NCBI GenBank assembly: GCA_038503065.1
Contig: JBCAMK010000003.1
Coordinates: forward strand, 124,001-188,000
DNA from: Paragyromitra xinjiangensis
Taxonomy: Eukaryota; Ascomycota; Pezizomycetes; Pezizales; Discinaceae
DNA length: 64,000 nucleotides
Reading direction: 5' to 3'
The notes under the pieces were generated by a model that searched no databases, had not been told where the DNA came from, and saw only the letters and a list, made by a program, of their open reading frames with translations. Below are positions 1-11,600 of the stretch, in pieces. A program made the translations under genes and the position numbers. Positions within the stretch are counted from its first letter, which is position 1, and each line of letters opens with the position of its first letter.

Positions 1-1237
1 TGGGCCAAATATTCGCCTTTTTTCTATCACGCAACTAGCAAAAGAAATTTTATTGTATCTTGATACGAGGATGAGCAGGATATTTTCATACGGTATCCAT
101 TTAGATATATCCACTAGATGCCGCCATTGCGCTGGTCTGAGACAATTTTGCTAGCAGACTAAACCCTCCACTAAGCGTGCCAAGCACGTGAGTGTTAGAA
201 TAGTAGGCTTCCAGATCTCGTTCTATTATTCACAGCAGTGAGTGAAACCGTATCCTCGAGTGATAGGATATGACTCCATATATTGAAAATCGAGTTTTCG
301 CGATAGTGTCCCTCCAACTGCGGTCTAAAAGCTTACTGTGGTTATCCGTCCGCGCGTCCTTAAGGCTTAATTCTTTATTCACAGAATCATTTAAACTCTG
401 GGTCCCATAATACCGCAAAAGGTCTCCATAGCAGAGGTGGGACTACATATTAGTGTAGAAAAGTCGCCTCAAATACGGATGGATATCCTAAAAGTATCAT
501 TGACATCGATCTAAATGCTACTGCCGTTTATGAAGCGAGATTAACAAGTTCCTCACAGCAGCTACAACCGAATTCAAACTCCTGAAATAGAGGCACTACC
601 CGCAGTAAACGAACAAGGCTGGCTTTAAGACATTTTTGTCCTAAAGAAAGTCGAAATACATACAGTCTTTTTCATAGGCTGTACAACACATGGTTGTAAC
701 GTGTGTACTACTGAAGGGTGATGATCTCGCGTAGAAAGACTTACGTATCCCGAGGGTTTAATCCTTACATATGCATCCGAACTTGGATATTAAACAAAAC
801 AAGCTTTCATAGGAGGGCAAATTGATTTCGCGATATTTGTGTAAATGGCGAGTAAACCTATATTCTTAGATAGGTGGTTCCTCCCCTGCATAGAGTTAAT
901 AAACAGAAGTTAAAAGGCAATCGGTAATCGGGGCAAAATACAACGAGCGCGGAACAGAGGGACTCCGATAACCGGAAAACCAAGACAATTACAATAGCCG
1001 CGAGCTAGGATGTGACTTAAGCTCTGCGGCTCGTGTATAGCTACTTAAATTGGAGCATCAACGTCGGGCGATCAGAATCGAGTGACAGATCGTGATTCGA
1101 GCCTGACTAAAGTGAAGAGTTCTAGTCGCATTGATTCCAGCCGTAGATGTGGGCGTCGACTTCACATAGGGACAAGATATGTACAGACTCCTTGCACGCG
1201 AATCTCTTCTCGTCCATCTAACTCGAATAGACTACAA
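1..1237. other. Left-edge intergenic stretch
   Basis: No convincing gene is seen. The longest open frames are about 60 codons and have no recognisable protein pattern, splice context or codon bias. The stretch lies downstream of the DUF2264 gene (stop at 1238), so its right end should hold that gene's 3' UTR and polyadenylation region. Confidence 0.6.
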
Positions 1238-3323
1238 TCATCTGATCAATTTCAAAATTGAAACAGGAATCTCCGGCTTCTTCTCCCACCTCTTCTCCCA
1301 AACCCCCTCAACACCCTTCTCTCCCACCTTCACGGGCAAACCAAACACCGCCGAAACCAACCAAGTTTCCCCTACCTGAGGCAGATGTTCCGTCTCCAAC
1401 TGCGGCAAAACAGTCCTCGCAGAGATCAAGTTTGCATTCGCATCAACATTCATCACCTTCCCATCCCTCTTTTCCCCCGGCGACAAATCCAAAATCCCAA
1501 CCGCTCCAGCAGGAGACACAGCAAACGCTTCACCAACCTTCTCCGACCTCCCTTCAGTCCCATCATACGTCGGCAAAGTACGACCATCTTCACGAGTCTG
1601 CCCATAGATTGCGAACGAGCCCTCTGCAGAAAGAAGCTTCCGGTTTGGATTCGTGAGCTTGTGGACTCTAAGATGCCAATTCTCAGACACATTCTCGACT
1701 GGCGGAAACAACCAAGTCTCGACTTCGACATCCGGCCAGGGAAACCACTTTGAAATCAACACTGGGCGACTATCAATGGTCTCGATTCTAGCCTCCGGGG
1801 CTAATCGCCGTGTCTTCCACGTTTCTCCATCGTCTTCTGAAAACGCAATCATGCTATCGGCTGCATGTTGGTCGAGTCCGAATGATCCCGTAGGGACACT
1901 GAACCCGAAGGCAGAGGAGTAGGCGAATTTGCCATACTTGGCTTGGGTAGCTTTAAGCGGGTAGTGGCAAGCTTGGCCCGAGGAGAGGAGGAATGTGTGA
2001 TCACCTAGATGGCTTATGATATGGCTGGGATGATGTAACGAGGCGATTTTCGGAAGTTCCGCGGAAGGGAATGGAAGTTCTTTGGAGGACCAGAAAGGAT
2101 GGGATTCTGGAAGTGCGAGAGGGATAAAAGCTTTCATTCCCCAGTATGGAGACCCGGGGGAATTATAGTTCTCGGTGAAGTACATGTTGGGGTAACAGTA
2201 CCCGATTGAAAGTGTTCCATCAGAGGAGAATATATCTTGCTGAGACCACCAACGGAGGTTACGCAAAAGTATTCCTTTCACGACGCCCCAGGAGAGAGGT
2301 GCAGGAAGTTCAACGTCCGCAAAGGCTATGGCACCCCAGAAGGCAGCCATTGCCATACGGTAGGTTGTGCTACGACCAAATGGGATCGCTCGACCTTTTA
2401 AAAGCCGTTAGAAGTTTTCCACGGCAAGGGGGATATTGAAGTATTGAAATTAGACACACCATATTCATCGAACATGTGAACAAAATCAACAGCGTACTTT
2501 CGGGCTCTATCCCTATATTCTTCTGCTCTGATCGGATCCGTATCCACTGCTAACTTCGAGTAGACTAATTGAGCATACTGGATCGCAAATGAGCCAGAAT
2601 AGTAGTCCAATTGCCGGACTCCCTCAGGTCCATCACGAGACCAGCCGTCTCCAAGATAAAACGTATCAAGATGGTCCAGGTCTGCCTTCAAACGCTCAGG
2701 GTCAAAGACAGCTCCGACTTTGGAAAGGCCGAGATTGGCGAAAACACGGAACCAGAGCCTGTCCAAATAATTTTAGCACTTGCTCTCTAAGATAGATATT
2801 AGTTCTTTTACCAATTTGTATTTGGCATCTATTCACTGTTAGTAATATGAATCACATTCAGACGGAAGCTACATACCTCTTTATCATTGATCGCTGTCAG
2901 CCATTTTACCAACGCTTCCTTAGCCTCGGCACTCAACGGCTTCCAAAGCTGTTCAGAAGCAACCGCCAAGGCAAACCCAATTGGCGACATCTCCACCATC
3001 CTTTGATCCCTCGCCCTTGATTCTCCCCAGTACTCAGCATTCTTTGGATCCGTACCAGCTGCTAATCCACTAACCCAACGATCAACACCATCATAAGAAC
3101 CACCTCCAGCTAGAAGCGATGCGAGACCCCATAGTGGTCGTGCAAAGCCCTCAAGCTGCGCCGCAGTCTCATCGTAGTGTGTTGCCGTACTACCTATCTT
3201 GATACGAGCCCCATCAGGAGAAGTATGTTGAGCTAATGGATCTAAAAAGGATTTGAGAGCTTCTTGGAGCTCTTGGCGGGTTCGCATAGGGTTTTTAGAG
3301 AAAGGATGAGGATTTCCAGGCAT
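1238..3323 (-). CDS. DUF2264 domain protein (putative uronate/glycan-active enzyme)
   Basis: Four-exon model on the minus strand: 2877-3323, 2812-2828, 2460-2758, 1238-2394, giving 639 aa. The ATG at 3321-3323 begins a protein that reads straight into DUF2264-type sequence ([17 protein letters not shown] stretch, then [11 protein letters not shown]). The second exon is only 17 nt; it supplies the MPNTN-W segment that joins exon 1 (..INDKE) to [16 protein letters not shown]. The intron at 2395-2459 has a TTCTAAC branch site, and removing it restores GRAIPFGRS (about residues 255-263), a conserved-looking loop. DUF2264 proteins are full-length at about 600-680 aa, so this copy looks intact. No signal peptide is evident, which suggests a cytosolic protein. 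From memory, some bacterial members are classed as uronidase-like glycoside hydrolases; activity here is unproven. It diverges from a galacturonate-reductase-like gene across 640 bp, which hints at uronic-acid metabolism. Confidence 0.85.
2812..2828 (-). other. 17-nt micro-exon of the DUF2264 gene
   Basis: This is exon 2 of the DUF2264 model, flanked by a GTATGT..AATAG intron (2829-2876, 48 nt) and a GTAAAAG..GACAG intron (2759-2811, 53 nt). It encodes MPNTN plus two bases of the next Trp codon. Skipping it shifts the frame, because 17 is not a multiple of 3, and removes the N-W-L-W-F motif. Confidence 0.75.
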
Positions 3324-3963
3324 TTTTGCAATAATTGTGTAGTGTTCTAGCAGAATGTTCCGACTGCCTGGAGCTTTCAGCTTTTTGATGCCCTTCCGCC
3401 AATAATAACCGGCGGAGAAATAGTTGCATGAAACAGTAACAGACAACCCTAACCCACTGTTCTAGCTGCGGGGAAGAAGCTAATAATTCCACAAGTACTC
3501 GGCTAAATGCGGCAGAAACAACTGTGCCTGACATCCGCACGTCAGAGCACGACATAATTACCCGAAAATGCGGAGAAACTCTTGGGAGCCTAGAATCTGC
3601 AGAATTACACTCGGGACAATTGATTCAGTTGAACTATCATTTCACCTGCTTTTGCCCTTGGCAGATATCACGCCTCGCTGTTTTAGTCCATAGACGCCGA
3701 ATTGACCCCCGCGTGAAAACATCTTAGTTGCCGAAGCAGAAGAGCATCTCAGAAAAACTGAGGGATGGGGATGAGGGGCTGAATTCTCGATAGTGCCAAG
3801 CTATACAAAAGCTCAGGTCCCATCGAATTCCAATTTGGCAGCGGGGCTAGATAAGTAGGGCCGTAATGCCCCTCACCTAAAACTGACCTCAGAGCATCAC
3901 CACTTATCTAAATCATCGTTTTTCATTGACTGAAAAGGTTCATTTTGAACAAACAACGCAAAT
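3324..3963. promoter_or_regulatory. Shared divergent promoter, DUF2264 / galacturonate reductase
   Basis: This 640-bp space separates the start codons of the DUF2264 gene (minus) and the Gfo/Idh/MocA gene (plus). It contains a TCCGCCAAT box (3395-3403) and GCGGGG motifs near 3469 and 3840 that fit the CreA/Cre1 SYGGRG carbon-repression consensus. The short distance and shared elements make co-regulation plausible, but nothing here proves it. Confidence 0.5.
3395..3403 (+). promoter_or_regulatory. TCCGCCAAT box (galacturonate-responsive-type motif)
   Basis: The sequence TCCGCCAAT is an exact match to TCCNCCAAT, the motif I recall as enriched in promoters of galacturonate-induced genes in Aspergillus and Botrytis and linked to the regulator GaaR. 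It lies 72-80 bp upstream of the DUF2264 start codon and about 560 bp upstream of the reductase start. A single 9-mer match could be chance. Confidence 0.45.
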
Positions 3964-5580
3964 ATGGCACCTGTAAACGTTTTGATGGTAAATTAGACAC
4001 TAGTTGAGTTCTAATAATGTGTCAGATACTGACTTAGACTTGTAGGTTGGTACTGGAGAGTACACCACAGGGTGGACTGGAAGTGGTGGTTCTCAATCCG
4101 ACAAGAAGGTAACTATAACGCGCCTCCCCACCTCCATCCATACCTACGAGCTCGAGAGCTAACAATGTTTTCAACAGGTTGGTGTAGTAGGCCTGACCCT
4201 CTTCGATCTTCGACGCCGCGGCAAAGTCGGCGATCTTAGTATGGTTGGCACAAACGGATCCAAGTTTCCCGCGATCCGTATGTCTAGATATTCACGTTAA
4301 ACCTACTACATGCTTACATAACCTAAGGGAACCATCTCGAAAAGAACATCCGAGACGTCTACAACGGTTTAGATGTATCATTCAAATCTTTCCCCGCGGG
4401 GGAAGCTCGCGATCCAGAAGCTTATAAAGCCGCAATCGATGCTTTGAAGCCTGGAGATGCGATCACGATCTTCACACCTGACACTACACATTTCCCAATC
4501 GCATTATATGCGATTAAGCGGAAAATCCACGTCCTCATCACGAAGCCAGCTACTAAGACGCTTGAGGACCATCTCACGCTCATCGAAGAGGCGGACAAGC
4601 AAGGTGTCTTTGTCTATGTCGAACACCATAAGAGGTAGGAAGAAATTCAAAATACTAAGCCCGGGTCAGTAATCTCCGCGGCTGACTTGCAAAAAGGTAT
4701 GACCCGGCGTATTCAGATGCTAGGGCGAAGGCAAAGACCTTAGGCGATTTCAACTACTTCTACTCTTACATGTCGCAGCCAAAGTCTCAGCTTGAAACTT
4801 TCAAAGCATGGGCTGGAAAGGACTCTGATATTTCTTACTATCTTAACTCCCATCATGTTGATATCAACGCATCCATGATCCCTGATTGGAGACCTTTCAA
4901 GGTCACTGCCTCTGGCTCCCGGGGAACTGCGACGAGCTTAGGTTGTGCTGAAGGGACAGAGGATACTATTACGCTGCTCGTTGATTGGGTTAAGAATGAT
5001 GACCCATCGAAGATTGGCACAGGTGTATACACTGCCTCGTGGACGGCGCCACAGAAGGCTGGTGTTCACTCGAATCAGTACTTCCATTGTAAGCCCCTAT
5101 CTACTAGGCTGGTACCAACACCTGTGGTTCGCTAAGCTGATGACGATGATTGGAAGACATGGCAAGCCAGGGTGAGATTAGAGCAAATCAGGCAAAGAGA
5201 GGGTATGATGTGACGGACGACAATTTAGGCGCATTGGCTTGGTACAATCCGTATGTAGTTTCTCCCCTCTTACCTTGAGACATGAGATTACTAACCAAAG
5301 AAAAAACTCCAGGTTCTACATGCGCTACGCGCCCGACGAGGAAGGCAACTTCGGTGGCCAGACAGGTTATGGTTACATCTCATTTGAAAAGTTTGTCGAC
5401 GCCTGCAACCTGCTCAATGAAAAGAAGGTCACCTTGGCAGAACTCGATAAACGTGGGCTGCCCACGTTAAGAAACACTGTCGTTACTGGTGCTATCTTAC
5501 ATGCAGGAAGAGTTAGTCTTGATGAGAAGAGAACCGTGGAGATCCAAGAGGTGAAAGGAGGTTTCCTCAAGCTAGTCTAA
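3964..5580 (+). CDS. gar2: D-galacturonate reductase-like Gfo/Idh/MocA oxidoreductase
   Basis: Seven exons: 3964-3987, 4046-4108, 4178-4277, 4328-4634, 4697-5088, 5157-5250, 5313-5580, giving 415 aa. All introns are 50-69 nt with GT..AG ends, and the frame is continuous throughout. The N-terminal Rossmann nucleotide-binding loop is GTGEYTTG (about residues 10-17). An ITKPATK segment (about 133-139) corresponds to the family's E/T-K-P motif, EHHKR lies near 161-165, and LNSHHVDI near 215-221 carries the family's active-site-type histidines. The sequence matches my memory of Aspergillus GaaA / Botrytis GAR2, which reduce D-galacturonate to L-galactonate with NAD(P)H, the first cytosolic step of pectin-sugar catabolism. 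Length fits the family. The substrate is inferred from this resemblance and from the neighbours; another sugar-acid or sugar reductase role remains possible. Confidence 0.8.
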
Positions 5581-6804
5581 ATTAGTTGCTTTTTGTTAGT
5601 AGAAATTAGCGTTTCGTTATGATAGCTGTTTCACATGTCACTTACAGGGGTAAAAATCTGGATTTTTCCCTCTTCGCAAAGCTTTACCCAGAGACTGGCG
5701 TTCTTGACCAGGATGAAATTGTCTATCAAATCTCGTCCGTACATGTGCGTTCAACGTGACTTCTTCAGAAGGTGTAGCGGACCGGGGGAATGTGACCCGA
5801 GCGTTGCACCTACCCAAGCCAGAATCCCAAGCAAAGTGTGGATTAAAAGACAACCCACACCATGAACAGATTGGGCAATCAGGCCGAATCATGTCATCAG
5901 AGAGCAAGCTTTTAGCCGTATATATTGTACCCTCAGGCATTTATTGCCAATATGTGGGGTCCCGTCCTCGCCTGCCGTGCGGAGCTGTCACTATTGCAGG
6001 GTTAGTTAATAGAGATATGCGATCGTGATCGTATGGCTTAACGGAAGCTAAGCCGATAAGTCTAGATAGAATTATGTCAGAGAAATGGCCTAATGGGGAA
6101 GCTAGGTTGTTGGTAATGATTCCTGGGTCAATTGTTGAAATATGGCAACATCTTGAGGCTCTGATCAAAACTTTCGGAAGAAATAGTACAGATGTAGAAA
6201 AGTATAAGACTGCAAACGCAGATTTCCCCTCTTTGGTAGCTATCACCAGTTTACTGGAAATTAGCGAAGAAATCCTGGGATGAGAAATTCACCAGCTCCA
6301 TATTCGTGGGACAGACACTGTACATCTCCTATCATTACCGGGAAACGGTCACCTGCCCTAGGGGACGGACAGGGTGTTTTAATAAATCTCATTTCTCCGT
6401 TCTCTTAAGACACGCGGCTTTCAACCCCACCAGCACAAAAAGCACTCGAAATTAGCCAAAGTACCTAGGGTTAACAAGAGATAATACCCACCTGAGGTAT
6501 TAATTGGCTTCTGCTCATGCTGAGATGAGGCGTTGATAGGGAGGGGAAATTTAAAGCTATAAAGGTCCCTCAAGGGTTAATTGAGTCAAGCAGTCATATC
6601 CAAAATCGGGACAGCAGATTCATAAACTCCATAGCTTTTTGGCCAAACAAGAGTTGCTCCTATTTTGCCTCTGTACATAACATCATATTGAAAAATTTGA
6701 ATGGTCACACGCTTCCATCCTCATATAGGAATCAGCGACATCATAACAAAGAAATAACCAAAATGCAAACAATCCGCGCCACCAGCCCGAACATCCCAAA
6801 AGAC
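5581..6804. other. Convergent intergenic region
   Basis: This stretch lies between the 3' ends of the reductase gene (plus) and the MFS gene (minus). ORFs of 70-101 codons occur on both strands, but they overlap one another and show no domain-like pattern or splice context. No gene is called; it should hold two 3' UTRs. Confidence 0.55.
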
Positions 6805-8632
6805 CTAGTTCCTACTCTCAACGTGGGTAGCAACTGGGAACTTCTCATCATCATCGATACCACGTGTACCCGACGGGAGGCCCCGCTCAGAGTCTGAGAT
6901 CTTGGTATCAACGATTCCAAAGATCTCATCCATCTTCTCAAGCGAGATACCCTTGGTCTCAGGGACAAAGAACCAGGTGAAAAAGAACATAGAGAAACAG
7001 AAACACCCGTAGATAAAGTATGTACCGTACCCGCCTTTACCAACGGTAGCCATCATGTTTGGCGTAGCACGAGCAACGACGAAGTTGAACAGCCATTGAG
7101 TAGCCGCGGCCATGGCAACATTAAGAGCTCTTAGGCGGGCAGTAGGAATCTCAGAAACATAGATCCAGCAAACTGGTCCCCATCCGAATTGGAAGAACGA
7201 TGCGAACAAGAAAATCATGACAATGGCGACATAGCCAGCTGGAGGTACTGCGGCGCCTGCCTGAGGAGGATCAAAGCGGACATAAAAGCCGATGTAGAAC
7301 ATAGACGCTCCTTGAGCGATGGAAGTCCAGAGAAGAGATTTGCGGCGGCCCAGGGAATCGGCAACAAAAAGGAGGAAAATAGAACAGGTAGTCATCTTCA
7401 CGATTCCGTAGATACCGGTAGCGAAAAGACCGGTTTCAGTTCCTGTAAGACCAAGGTTGGCCTATTTATAGGTTAGCTCCGTGCAGATTCATCAGGCGTC
7501 TAGAAGGGCACTCACAAAGATTTGAGGAGCATAGTAATTAATAGCGTTGGTACCGGTCATCTGCTGGCAGACCATGAGACCGATGGAAATAAGAGCTCTG
7601 TTTCGATTGCCCTTGATAGTCCACATTTCCTTCTGCAAATCCCAGAATCCACTGCCACCAACCAAACGTGCCTCAAACTCGAGTTGTTCCCTGATCTCGT
7701 GAAGCTCAGCCTGAACGTACTCGTGGTCGGGTGGGAGATTGCGGACACGTCCTAGAGTAGCAGTCGCCTTTTCCCATTGATCTGTTTTTGCAAGCCAACG
7801 AGGAGACTCGTTGCTTATTAACATCCCCAGGGCAAGGAAAACAGCGGGGAGACCCTGCATGGAGAGAGAAACAATCCATTGGGCATCGCCTTTGGTGTGG
7901 AGAAGATTGCCGTAGTTGATCCAGAAAGCAATACAGGAACCGGTAACGATCTATATATCCCATACAAATTAGTTGATTTTCAAATCACAACTCCAATCCG
8001 AAATACTTACAAAGAGTTGGTAGAGACCTGTTAGAGCCCCACGAATAGCCCTTGGGGCGTTCTCAGAGGTATAAAGAGGATTGACCATTGAAGCAGCACC
8101 AACACCGACACCAGAGATGAACCTATTTGATTGTTAATAACGACCAGAATAGCTAGGTTTGTGGTGAAGAAAACTGACCTTCCGCAATACATAGCAGCCA
8201 ATTCCCCCGAAGATGCGGCTTGCATGATCGTCCCAATAATAGCAATCATCGCACATCCAAATAGAGTCACTCTTCGTCCAAATTTGTCCGCGAACCAACT
8301 AGCAGCCAAAGCGCCGGCGAAACATCCAGCCTGCAGAGTAGAGACAATATTTGCTTCCAGATTCGCACTTCCAACACTGTCCAAACCACTAAGACCAAAT
8401 ACTCTACCAAAACTCGTTAGATCCCTAATATGCCATCTGAGGGTGAAGATTGAGGTACTCACTTTCTGAAAGAATCCAATTTCAGAACACCACCAATGAT
8501 ACCAATGTCCATACCAAACAGCATGCCAGCGAAACACGCAGAGCATGAGAGAACATAAACCCTCCAGTTGTAAATCTGGGGGGGATCATTTTTCATGGCG
8601 TCATTCTTGACGATCCTGGTGATGAAAGTCAT
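6805..8632 (-). CDS. MFS sugar / sugar-acid porter
   Basis: Five exons on the minus strand: 8463-8632, 8179-8403, 8011-8122, 7516-7950, 6805-7461, giving 532 aa. Introns are 54-60 nt. Sugar-porter signatures are present: DKFGRR after TM2/3, a CGR motif in TM4 (..YCGRF..), NESPRWL (about 216-222, the PESPR position), [12 protein letters not shown] (about 298-309, sugar-binding TM7), DSLGRR between TM8 and TM9, and PETKG near the C-terminus. Twelve hydrophobic segments are expected for this plasma-membrane H+-symporter family. The N-terminus resembles fungal quinate and galacturonate permeases more than hexose carriers. It sits in a three-gene block with a galacturonate-reductase-like gene, so uptake of galacturonate or a related acid is a reasonable guess. 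The substrate cannot be read from sequence. Confidence 0.85.
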
Positions 8633-11600
8633 CTTGAAATTGTTTCCTCTGTGGGCCTTGACAAAACCTCAAGAGCTCGCTGTCGAACGAAAAAGTGGAT
8701 TTGGAGGGCCGAGGGGTGTTCATATATGCTCTCTTCGCGCATATATCTAGACCGATTGATGGTATTTACCATGTGTGTGATATGCAGCTTGCCACCTTCG
8801 CTTGTTTACTTGGGTAGGGGTAGGGGTAAGGATAAATCCGGGCATTCAATTTAGTCGCAACTTTTGGGTATAAGGATCGGTTCTCGGGGGAATCTTGAGC
8901 GCCTTGGTCTGCAGCTCACTCAGTGTAAGATCTCCATGTAAGGAATTTGTATGCCAGATTACAGATGGGTGTCGCACTGCGCTAGACTTACTTACCCTAG
9001 GTCTAGGCAACAGTTTGACCCCAGTACGTGAAAACAATCGTGAAACGTTTATTGTCACGGCGCCACCCGCCTAATAGCCGCTAAATAGGTAAATCCACTC
9101 ACCTTACCGAAATCGCTGGCAAACAGTTACAATCCATAACTTCCTGACACTATCATACGCATGGTACAATCCCCGCTTTTCCCCACAACCGGCTAAATCT
9201 CACTACCCTGGATCCGGATGTCAGATTAGTTGCCAGATAGCCCGAGAGAAAGGCCCCAGATTGCAGCTTAACATGGATCAAAAGCATAGAACCTAGAGGT
9301 AACTATCGGTAGTTTGATCAATTAGGTAGAAACACCAAGTCCACTAGCAAGTCCGGCCCAGCAAAATCTTGAGGACCCAGCGTAAGCTATCATCCTTAGG
9401 CATTATGTCACAGGAACGCAATGTGAGCCCACGGCAGAGATAGATCCAAACCAGGCTTTCTTCGGCCATGAGCTATGCGATGAATTTACAACCAAATGAT
9501 TGCTATTGTGGTTTACCATGGCTTAGGGTGAGATGCTATTGGCGCCACCCATGGCATGGACCCCAACCACAACAGTTCGCAACCAACACATATTCAACCC
9601 CAGATTTTGGCCTCTTGGAGATTGCAACTCGCGCACACGCTTAGTCCATATCCATATGGGGCAAGGCCGCCCTGCAGCTAAAATTTAAATCCACCCTCCT
9701 ACCTGGCATCAATTGCCAAGCTTAAGTTGACTATTCCCCTAAGCTTCAGAACCATTCCACCATTGTTCAAACATACAAATACTGGCAAAGATAATAACAG
9801 AACCCGATTGAATACCCCTCGTATTTCGCTTTAATTCCTTCCGCTAAGTCTTGGAAGGAGAGACTGTGCTGCAGATATTTCTACTTACAGCATGCCATTG
9901 ATCGCAAAAACCCCTCCAACTTCCCCGAAATCCAATACCAACACGCTCAACACTTCATAACCCTTTTATGATTTGTTATCCCAAAAATGGCTATTCCGCA
10001 TAAGCTTCCCTATAGGCTACTGGGTACTATCTAGTTAACGCAAAGTTTATGACATGTTACAAATCAACCCGCGTTATTTCCGTTTTCTTTTCGTCGAATG
10101 ACTGAAAAGATCTTCGCAAGCTTCGGTGGCGACTGTTCATCCGATTAAAAATGTCGATAGAGTGTGTGGCCACTACTGTTAATTGCCCCTAGATCCTTGA
10201 GTTGAAACCTCGATTCACTTCCTTTTACTCACTCCGAGATTTACGTGACTACAGCTTATTGTAGAGCAGTCTATCATACGAGACCAGATTGCCGGCTAAA
10301 TATGCCTCACGTGGGAAGTTATGGGTTTGACAGGAGGATTAAGTTAAGCGGTAAGGTCTATGTCATTAGGTAAAATAACCCCTTTGGACTTGATCCACAA
10401 GTCATGAAGCCGCGGGGTTACTTTCAAAACTCTATCCCTCAGATAGTCTATAGAAAAAGAAGGCTTTGCGTTGCTTAACTTCTGTAATGGAGTATTAATT
10501 TACTCTAAAGTGTTTTCTAGCCATGGACGGGTCGGAATTAAACAAACCCCGAGCCACCCAGTTAGATAGATAGTACTTGTTTCCGGCTTGCTTCAAGTTT
10601 CGGTCTAATTTTTAGCAGTGAAAGGAGCTCGGATCCCCCATCTATTCGCTTTCTTCCAAAATATCCCTTTAATTGGCCCGAGTGTTTGGTTTTCAACTGC
10701 CAAGCATGAGATGAGACGGGAGTACTATTATTAACTCTAAGCACGATAAAAGACTGCCGCAGTTTAGTCCTGGACACTCAAAATCTTGACCCCTCCCGCA
10801 GTAAGAGGACGACAATTATCTCACTCATCCTAGAAGATACCGTCGAGTCCGCCCCGATGTACCCTTCGAACCAAAAACCTTGAATGATCGCCCAGGCATG
10901 AAAAATGTCTAGGATAACCTGCTGTGACACCCGACAGGTTCCGCAATCCTGGGTGTGCTAGAGTTTTCAAAATCGCAGAAACCCCGATAGACCTCTTTCT
11001 AGGTGTTCCGATTCAAGACTTATGAAAATTAAGCGACGATATGGAAACTGCATGCGAAGAATTCGTAATGCTTGTATTTGATCTAAGGTTAAGCACTTAA
11101 TGTATGCAAACTTATCTACACTTCTCTTTATTGGGCGCTCATCCGATTATAGACGGAAAATCTAAACTTCCGAACATACATTATTCGATTCTAGAATAAC
11201 GGCGAGATTGCCAGGTCAGTACCATAGCCGGATCGGATGAAATTGAAGATAGCTGCTGTAGATAGTCACTAGCGCAACAGCTCATGGGTCTTGCCGGCCG
11301 ACAAAAACGTTGTGCTAGAACTTGCCGCCATAGCCTAAGGGCTGGACGTGTGTATGAATTACCTATCTATCTATTTATCTATTTATCTTGTGCTAGAACT
11401 TCAGAGATAAGACAACCCGAGTGATATACCGTGATTTATAACCCCCAATCCACAACAAAAACTCCTTGACCTTCCATAAAGACCCATTCTACGCAAGCAA
11501 CCAAGGATAACCATTTCGTAAATTGATAGAGTTAGTCGAGACAGATTTTTTGCTAAAGCTAGTCACCGGCTGACCGGCATGCATCACCATGTCTGTACCT

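Noticed and set aside
1258..1656. Pro/Ser/His-rich plus-strand ORF of 132 codons
   Set aside because: Antisense shadow of the last DUF2264 exon.
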